DNA from: Stomoxys calcitrans
Lineage: Eukaryota; Arthropoda; Insecta; Diptera; Muscidae
Direction: 5' to 3'
Assembly (NCBI RefSeq): GCF_963082655.1
Contig: NC_081552.1
Span: 2,232,001-2,296,000, forward strand
Length of the DNA: 64,000 nucleotides
Position numbers and translations under genes: made by a program. The notes beneath the pieces are model-generated. The model had not been told where the DNA came from and ran no database searches. It saw nothing but the letters and a program-made list of their open reading frames with translations. Numbering within the stretch: position 1 is the first letter of the stretch; every line of letters begins with the position of its first letter. Shown here piece after piece: positions 56,565 to 64,000 of this stretch.

Positions 56565-58750
56565 ATCTTTGGTATTTAGATTCAGATCATCCCTCACAAA
56601 GTCCGCTTGGTGTTATCTTACTCCGTAGAAATGTTTTTCGCTAGTGTAGCCCTTGGGTCTTTTATACACGTTCACTAAATGTATTTGAATGAAAATGAAA
56701 ATTCGTTGTGCAATTTGAAACCAAATTAAAACGTGATTTGTTTTTGTTACTTTGACATTCACTTTCTATTCATGGCGAAGAGCAATGAGTTTGCATGCAA
56801 ACTCTTCGCATGTACGTATCTAACGAATATATCTTTGAGAACCTTCATTTGGCAACATTCTATGGTACCCGAATACTCCCACGTACCTGAATATGTTTGT
56901 AAGTGTGTCTGGGAGTGTGTGTGTGTGTGTTTATATATTCTTTCTATTTGTTTCACCTTTTGCTCGACAAGGAAAGCTGGCAAACAAATGTTTATTCATT
57001 TTGTATTTATTTAGCCAAAAGTCAAAGCAAAGGACATGTGGAGAGTGCTACAGCTACTACTGTCAGCTCCAATCCCCATGGTAGGGAGAGGGTGGCGGTT
57101 GAGGTGCTGCTCCTGTCAAATCAGCACTGCCACAACCGGATGTTAATTTTGGCCGTGTTAAAATATTTAGTGAAATTGCTGAATTTAAAATGGGATGTTA
57201 GTTAAGTTTGCATAGCATGCAATGAGCTCCACGTGAAACGTTTAAGGCATTCACTCATTGCGTGATAATCTGGAACATTTTGGTGGTTCTTTGAAATCCC
57301 TTCAATGACAATTGATAACATCGCCGCTAATGCCAGGGGTAGACAAATATCCAATTTGTAGCCTTGTCAATGACACATTCTAGGCGAATGGTGAATGGTG
57401 AACTGAAAAATAAACTTTAAAGTGTCATTGGGTTTAATTAAAATTTCATGCCAATGCCTCCCTGTGGTCCATAAAATAGACGGCTAGGCAAACAGACAGA
57501 CTTGGAGAATCGTAAATTCGTAAACACATTCCCCACACCTCCAGTCAGTGGTGGCAGGTTAATGAATTGATGATGTTTGACAATGCTAGACGAAGCAGCA
57601 TTGTGTCTGTCTGTGTGGCCAAAAACTAAAACCAGCCGCCGCCGCCGCCTTGTTCTTCTTCTACTGCTGCCATTAGATGAGGTTTAACTAAATTAACCTG
57701 ACTTGGAGCGATGAAAGGTGGGTGGGCTGGTAATGATGACGGCGGCGGTCTAAGCCTTTGTTTGTGTCTATAAAATCTGCACGAAATCTCAGAATTGAGG
57801 TTTCCCATTTTAAGCTCGCAGACAGCGGGTCGTGTGTCGACCAACACTCATTCACACACACTGTTACCGTTGGTGGGATTTCGACGAAGACGAGAGAGCT
57901 CTATTCACCCTTCTCGGCACTAGTCTTCATTCGCTAGCTCGAAAGCCCCCATAATGTGACAGGAGCTGGATTGAAAATGATTTACTCGCACATCTGATGC
58001 TCCGCCACACACACACGCACACACATACACAAACATTACCACAGGCACTGCTATTCTCACGCAGTTGTGTGCACTTAGCTAAAATTATTCTGATTATCCT
58101 GTTCGTGATGTGATTGTTGCGCGGTGATAGTACACGTGTAAAATGTTCTCTATTTAAAAAGTGTCGCATCCATGTGCAAAGTACATACATGTAGCTGTGT
58201 GCGAATTACGCGTTTATTTGTGTGACTGCTGGGATCTACTATGCGTGCTTGTATGCATCAAGCAATAAACCATTTCACAAAATTTGTTAATTGTCACAAT
58301 AGTGTTGATGATTTGGTAATTGGTTTGGAAATGATGTGACACTCGCAATGGGTTGATTGAAGGCAAAATGCTGTGAAATTAAGTTCATGGGTGACACCTT
58401 GGATTTGGTAGGGGCCAAAAGAGCTGTCATCGAGGATATGATGTATGATTGGGTTGTGCTATTATTCGATAAAGCCTGGTTTGACCTATTAATAATTGTA
58501 TCATCTGAGATTAATCTGCAGTCATCCTGAATATTATGATTTAAACGCCTAGCTAGAGACCCACCTTCCATTCGTGTTTCCACACCACTCGTAAGTCTAT
58601 CGTTCCTGCCCGGAGAGTATGACAAGTAGTGTCGGATATAAAATGATGAAAAACTTAGAAGAGGCTTGGTAGACTAGGGTGGAATTTGTTATTCCTTGAT
58701 CTAGCGATGTCAAGCCAAGAGTCAAGAAACAGAGTAATTAACCCATAGGA
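56565..58750. other. Unique intergenic DNA
   Basis: No gene is supported. (GT)n at 56913-56930, (GCC)n at 57635-57648 and (CA)n at 58003-58030 are simple sequence. Confidence 0.5.
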
Positions 58751-58751
58751 G

Positions 58752-59012
58752 GCCACTGTAGCTTAGAGGTTAGCATGTCCGTCTTTGACGCTAAACGCCT
58801 GGATTTGAATCTTGGCGAGAATATGAGAAAAAATTTCAGCGGTGGTTGTGAGGAACTATGCCATGTCGCACTGCGGCACTCCGTTTAGACTCTGCTATGA
58901 AAAGGTGATCTCTAATAATTGAGCTTAAACTTAAATTCGACTGCATTCATTGATATGTAAGGAGTTTGTCCCTATTCCTTAATAAAATGTTCATGAGCAA
59001 GTTTGCGTTTGT
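58752..59012 (+). mobile_element. tRNA-derived SINE, family S, most complete copy
   Basis: The head 'gtagcttagaggttagcatg' resembles RNA polymerase III box A, and 'ggatttgaatcttggcgag' is box B with two changes. The body follows: 'aaaaatttcagcggtggttg', 'aactatgccatgtcgcactg', 'gagcttaaacttaaattcg', 'tgatatgtaaggagtttg' and 'aaaatgttcatgagcaag'. Order and spacing match copies at 26935, 41027 and 62143. The spacing of boxes A and B (about 35-40 bases) is tRNA-like. The body between 'ggtggtt' and 'gaactatgcc' is shortened compared with 41027. Confidence 0.85.
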
Positions 59013-59219
59013 GATTAACACGTCACCGCCATTGCGGGGTATCGGTACAAAATGTACTAAGCCGATCTATCTCGTCGCAAGCCAGGCAGAAGTCCGCCTA
59101 ACTCTCTTTGTGAGAGTTAGTGATGGAAGTGATTAGTGCATGCTAATTTCGAGGCATGAACCCAATGCAAAAGATCAACCGATGGCAATGGAACTCCCAT
59201 TCCGCATCCTATACTTAAG

Positions 59220-59392
59220 GTCATTGAGCGTAAGGCGTTGAGCATGAGGCGTTGAGCGTGAGGCGTTGAGCGTGAGGCGTTGAGCGTGAGGCGTTGAGCG
59301 TGAGGCGTTGAGCGTGAGGCGTTGAGCGTGAGGCGTTGAGCGTGAGGCGTTGGGCATGAGGCTTTGAGCTTGAGGCGTTGAGCGTCGTGTTG
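59220..59392. repeat. 14-bp minisatellite, about 12 copies
   Basis: The unit is 'gcgttgagcgtgag'. Edge copies carry single-base variants ('aaggcg', 'gagcatgag', 'gggcatgag', 'gctttgagctt'), while the inner copies are identical. Because 14 is not a multiple of three and the unit has no stop on the minus strand, all three minus frames stay open and give the same 14-residue repeat. Confidence 0.97.
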
Positions 59393-60282
59393 CAGAAATG
59401 GAAAAGTAAAATAATCAACTTTCAACTCTTGAAAGCGAGCGTGATTCTGTGCTGCCGCACGTAAGTATTTTTTTTAGTCGTCAAAGTTAAAAATTGTTAA
59501 ACTTTTGCTAGTTGATTTTTTGACAATTGCAGAGATGCATTTTCCAACGGCACGTTTCTCAACACGTGATGTTTTTTTTTTTTTGCAATGTAAAAGGAAG
59601 GCCAGAGATCACTACACACACCAAATTGCTATGGGACGCGTTTCGTCATTTGCTTAGAATGACTCATCGGCTATATTAGGTGTGAAAGCTCCAAGGTGAT
59701 GGTATATTGTACTTATATCGTATTTATTGCGAAAACGCCTCTATGATATAAATACCACATTACCAAATTCTAGCTGTTCCTATCCCAAAGCATGTGTTTG
59801 TGTAAGGGCAGTTTTTTTTGTCCACACAATTACGCTACTCCCTTGACATACACATGATTCTGTGCATCTTTTGAAAGTTGAATTGATGGCTTCGAACGTT
59901 AGACAACGGCAACGGCTCTCGCTGTTGCTCCGTGTGCCCAGGTTTGAATGCCGGCCGGGCCTTGCCGAATTTTCATTTTCAAGTTTTTGCCTGTTAGGCC
60001 GAAAATCATTTTAATTTTACAATTTTCGTTTGTTTCTCTTTCGAGACGAGCTCAACGATCGGAGATTTTTTTGCAGCTGGCATACTTCATCAACTATCCA
60101 TTCGAAGCTTACGAATGGGCTGGAATTCAGCATAGCCTTAAAGTCTTTCCCATGGTACATAGGTACTTCTTGCACTTGTAGGGTACAAGCTTTGACGTCA
60201 TTTGACCCGAAACCACAGTCTTAAATGGTGGTTAATTGTCAGTAAATATCGTAACCATCTAAAATGGTAGGCGCTTCCTCCT

Positions 60283-60370
60283 CGAAATCTACAAGATCTT
60301 GAAAAAATGCCGAATATTTTCGCCTTCGAAATCTACAAGATCTTGAAAAAATGCCGTTTATTTTCGCCTT
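60283..60370. repeat. 44-bp tandem duplication
   Basis: 'cgaaatctacaagatcttga' followed by 'aaaaatgccg' occurs at 60283 and 60327 and is followed both times by 'ttttcgcctt'. There are few or no differences over the duplicated part. Confidence 0.88.
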
Positions 60371-60931
60371 TAAAACGTAATAACCATTTAGGAGCCTTGC
60401 GTCGAGGAATATGGCTCCCACTTAATTCACCAATGCTTGCGACAGTTTTGAGGAAATCAGCCATGCGAAACTTCTCTACAGTGGCACGCTCTTCGCATTC
60501 CCTAACATTGAGAATGGGGCAGCACTAATTGGGTCATACCGACAGTTTCCAGCAGGCTTGAGCAGAGTACGTACTCCGAGAATAGACAAGTCTAATTTAA
60601 CTTCTTCTGCCAGAGGCCACGGTTCCAAGAATTCATAAGTACAGCTGATAACACCCAGCGTATTTTTGCCTGTTTCAAACACCTACCTCTCGCATTTCTA
60701 CAGGAATAGAGGCCATTCTATGCCTTTTTGAGGCTTTCCTCGACCATCCTTTATCAATTTAATCATGAGTGATGACTTGCGCCTTGGTATGCTGCTTCCT
60801 GGAACAGCCTTTGTCCTTTTAAGGGTTTAAGTCAAGTTTATTGATTGTCGCACACTAGTTCCAAAACCAAACAATTAAGATCATTTTATTATATTTTATT
60901 GGGTGAATGTGGTTTTGAACAAAGTTCTGTT

Positions 60932-61060
60932 GCCATCGTGGCTCAGTTGGTATAATGTGGGCATATGACGCCGAGAACTTCAGATAATTTGCAGCGGTAA
61001 CTGTCTCCTCACGAATGCTGGCAACATTTGTGAAGTACATTGCCAAGTAAAACATCTGTT
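60932..61060 (+). mobile_element. SINE family S, 3'-truncated copy with box A
   Basis: 'catcgtggctcagttggtat' is a good box A; box B is damaged ('gacgccgagaacttcag'). The body runs through 'cagcggtaactgtctcctc' and 'gctggcaacatttgtgaag', then stops at a short duplication of 'gccaagtaaaacatctgtt' and family A sequence. Confidence 0.72.
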
Positions 61061-61083
61061 TTGGCCAAGTAAAACATCTGTTG

Positions 61084-61980
61084 GTGTTTGGTACAGCTGC
61101 CATATAGCTTGACTTATTGAGCTTCTATAGTGCGCAATTTCTATCCGATTGGAATGAAATTTTGCACGACGTGTTTTGTTATGATATCCAACACTGTGCC
61201 AAGTATGGTTCAAATCGGTCCATAACCTGATATAGCTGTCAGATAAACCGTTCTTGGTCTTGATTTCTTGAGCCTCTAGAGGGCGCAATTCCTATCCGAT
61301 TGGAATGAAATTTCGCACGACGTGTTTTGTTATGCTATCCAACAACTGTGCCAAGTATGGTTAAAATCGGTTCATAACCTGATATAACTGTCAGATAAAC
61401 CGATCTTGGGTCTTGACTTCTTGTGCCTCTATAGGGCGCAATTCTCATCTAATTTGACTGATATTTTGCTCATAGTGTTTTGATATCACTTCCAATAAAT
61501 GTGCGAAGTATGGTTCAAATCGGTCCATAACTTGATATAGCTGTCATATAAACCGATTTTGGGTCTTGAGAACTTTTAGTATGCACATTTCTTATCCGAT
61601 TTGGCTGTAATTTTGCACGTGGTGTTTTGTTGGGTTGCCCAAAAAGTAATTGCGGATTTTTCATATAGTCGGCGTTGACAATTTTTTTCACAGCTTGTGA
61701 CCCTGTAATTGCATTCTTTCTTCTGTGAGTCATCAGCTGTTACTTTTAGCTTGCTTTAGAAAAAAGTGTAAAAAAGTATATTTGATTAAAGTTCATTCTA
61801 AGTTTTATTAAAAATGCATCTACTTTCTTTTAAAAAATCGGCAATTACTTTTTGGGCAACCCAATATTAATTCCACATTTATGCGAAGTATGGTCCTAAT
61901 CGCTCCATACCCTGATATAGCTGCCATATAAACCGATCTGGATCTTGAGTTCGAACTTAGCAAACTCTTACTTGTTCGGT
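61084..61980 (-). mobile_element. Family A element, reverse orientation, hairpin lost
   Basis: Anchors of the 153-bp unit lie at 61097, 61236, 61388 and 61541 (spacings 139, 152, 153). The right end is 'aacttagcaaactcttactt', the complement of a decayed 5' start; the hairpin and subterminal repeat are deleted. The (GACR)n tract and 3' end are missing. A MITE is inserted at 61630. Confidence 0.75.
61630..61864. mobile_element. Mariner-type MITE, copy 3
   Basis: It carries TTGGGTTGCCCAAAAAGTAA and its complement at the ends and has the same orientation as copy 2. The right flank is TA (61865-61866), but the left flank reads TG, so the target duplication has decayed by one base. It lies within a family A element. 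Confidence 0.93.
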
Positions 61981-62142
61981 TTAGAATCATTGTGCGACGT
62001 CCTCATTATAAGTAGAGAAATCTGGCTACCTCCGTATCTTCCTCGACTGAAGCATAAATAATGAGAAATAGGTTAAACTAACATCCTTTTGAATATATCT
62101 ATCGAATGAATTTTGGAAAATGTTCTCTCAAAAGTACAGCGT

Positions 62143-62375
62143 TAAAAGCCGGCGCAGTGGTTATCGCCTTACAAATGCTGGCGCCATATTAAGGTATCCT
62201 GCCATGTTAAAACATATCTAACAAGGGGTGTCGCTAAGCGGCGTCATCGGATACGGCACAAAAAGGAGGCCCAATATCTGTGGGCTAAAAATCGAATACG
62301 ACTGCACTCATTGATATGTGAGATTTCCCCTGTTCCTTAATGGAATGTTCAGGGCCAAATTTGAATTTGCAACAT
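62143..62375 (+). mobile_element. SINE family S, copy with deleted box B
   Basis: 'gccggcgcagtggttatcgc' resembles box A, then jumps to 'cttacaaatgctggcgcc' and the body ('gtatcctgccatgttaaaac', 'ggtgtcgctaagcggcgtc', 'tgatatgtgagatttccc', 'aatggaatgttcagggcc'). The box B region and part of the body are deleted. Confidence 0.75.
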
Positions 62376-64000
62376 TTAATAAGAAGAAACTTTTAGCTCA
62401 AGTATGTACAACAGTTATCTTCCAAACGGCCTTTAGCTTAATGACAACAACTCCTCTTCAAGAAGTATTCTATAGTCCCCACAAATGCTTCCGCCGTTGA
62501 TCCAACTGCGTACGACATTTGAAACTATTAGAACATATACCCGCTGTGCGTCATCTGACCAGACAGGTTGTGTTCTACAAACTTGGGACTAATTTATTAT
62601 TAATTAATAATAAATGAATTAATTTTCGGCATACGCAGCATACCAACCCCGAAAGTTTGGAGTTCCTTTTGAATTCCTGGCGGTGCCGAGTTGCGTGTCC
62701 AAATTAAAAGGGAAAATTCAAAAACAAAAGCTTTTTGGGCAATGCCATAAAGCTTGAAGTTGTAAATACTTATTCAGGCAATTATGCGGCTCCCTGCTTC
62801 GGCTAATGCACATCAGCGCTGAGTGTGAATTCTTGCCGGAAACAAGTCAGACAGCGTGAGGAGGGGGATTGGGATAAAAAAAAGTTTTGCTGCACAAAAA
62901 GTCAATTGCCGCGGGTTATTGATTTGCTTGCATTACTCGCAAATACACACCTCCGACATCCGCCATCAAAGGACTGCGGCCCAAACACAGCATGCAATTG
63001 AGCACTCGAGACCTCCAGCCAGACATTATCCTTTCAAATGAACTCCAATGGTTCTGTTCTCGCCTCAATGTGGCAAGCTGCTGCTGGCATAGGAACCATT
63101 CGGAATTTTGTTTGGCGAACTCAAATTAGAAAATTTAATTAAAATTCATAAAACTTTACTTTTATTTTCATTAAAATAAAAAAAAAAAAAAAACTCCATG
63201 TGGCCCTCCGGCTTAGGTGTGAAGCGACTGGTGCGACCAAGGGGGAGTCGCAGTGAAACGGCACGCCATTGTGGAGGTGGGCGAGGCACGGAATGAATGG
63301 ATCCGTGTGTCAACTTTGGCGCCGCTGGTGGTGGTGTTGCTTCGGTTATAATAACAATAATGATAATAATCATACAGCAATCATAATCACAATAAAGCCA
63401 GCCTAATACATGTTGGTTAGCAATCTGCATGTGGCTGTCTATGAGGTAGAGGGGCGGAGAGGTACGCAATGCATAACATATGAAACTCATTTCCAAGCAT
63501 TCCCAGTGGCAGTTTGCCATCTCCAATGCCTTCCTTCATAGGTGTAATTTGATTCTCGTCTGCACGCTCACACATGGTATTTGGTATACATTCACACCTA
63601 CACATACACAGGCGCACACCTTTTACTAATTCATAAGACATTAACGCTTTAAGCGAGCAAAGTCACTGAAAGCGTGTGCATTAATGCTCCTATATGAATA
63701 TATCCTATACATAGCATAGATATGATGTACGTGCTTGCGTGTGTGTTACTGCGGGTGCGTGTGCGTGTGCCATTGCCTTGAGTTTGTGTGTGTGTGTATG
63801 TGTAATAACATTATAATAGCAATCAACAACATTTTAAGGATTTTATTAAATTTAATAGCAAATATTAATGCCGAAAGTGTTTATAGGCCTACATCGTCTA
63901 TCACCGTGACAGAGACCTAGAACGCTTTACCATATCATAAATTGCACAGTGTTTCGACGCAAAGTCTGAAAAAATGGAAAAAGAGAAGAAATGCTATGCA
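62376..64000. other. Unique intergenic DNA to the window end
   Basis: No gene is supported. It contains the 24-bp palindrome at 62592, an A-run at 63175-63193 and GT/CA microsatellites at 63736-63800. Open frames of up to 126 codons on the minus strand (63146-63526) lack family motifs. Confidence 0.5.
62592..62615. repeat. Perfect 24-bp AT palindrome
   Basis: The 24 bases centred on TTAATTAA are exactly self-complementary. They contain overlapping TAAT/ATTA words, the core of homeodomain sites. Confidence 0.95.

Noticed and set aside
59117..59425. 102-codon repetitive protein
   Set aside because: It arises from a 14-bp minisatellite open in all three minus frames; no start context or homologous gene supports translation.
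59895..59965. tRNA-like stretch with 'ggtttgaatgcc'
   Set aside because: A box B-like word is present, but no convincing box A lies at the right distance.

Overview
The window looks like nuclear DNA of a higher (calyptrate) fly, most probably a muscid such as Stomoxys or Musca. The reasons are AT-rich, gene-poor sequence full of microsatellites, one insect Toll-family gene, and dispersed elements with (GTCY)n tracts of the mini-me/DINE type known from Diptera. The species is inferred, not proven.

Only one cellular gene is supported. At the left edge (1-983, minus strand) lies the 5' coding end of a long-type Toll receptor, probably Tollo (Toll-8): signal peptide, a 13-residue polyglutamine run, then a cysteine-containing cap and leucine-rich repeats. 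The frame runs off the window edge. About 1.15 kb upstream is a plausible core promoter (TATA and initiator on the minus strand near 2142-2175) with a GAGA tract behind it. The remaining 62 kb reads as the 5' flank and intergenic DNA of this gene.

That flank is a graveyard of mobile elements. The dominant component is a superfamily of non-autonomous, Helentron/DINE-like elements in three related families, here called A, B and C. Each complete copy has a 5' end AACAAGTAAAAGCGTG, a short hairpin (GTTCGGCCGGGCCGAAC), a subterminal inverted repeat, a central array of 153-bp units, a (GACR)n tract, a conserved core ending in a TA run, and a 3' hairpin ending GGGTATAA. A copies: 6512-8381, 9292-10184, 13668-15004, 22828-24152, 28302-28967 (heads), 33345-33606 (tail), 40663-41026, 61084-61980. 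B copies: 21590-22800, 33880-34650, 36787-37175, 42985-44186, 51301-56560. C copies: 20860-21181 and 40197-40566.

Between them lie broken non-LTR retrotransposons (8403-9068, 15107-15496, 34665-36785, 41760-42984, 53705-53935), two mariner-like transposase fragments (21182-21400, 28447-28787), three copies of a mariner-type MITE (28970, 44299, 61630), a hAT-like element with a perfect 8-bp target duplication inserted inside a LINE (34885-36094), tRNA-derived SINEs (58752 is the best copy), a second MITE family and a repeat with 'cctttcatttga' words (5764, 47280).

The most interesting material is the architecture of the A/B/C superfamily: an exact 153-bp register kept between diverged families, dimeric higher-order repeats like those of satellite DNA, matched family-specific changes in the two ends, and precise boundaries revealed by an insertion into a SINE. 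No autonomous transposase, Rep/helicase or other intact system was found.
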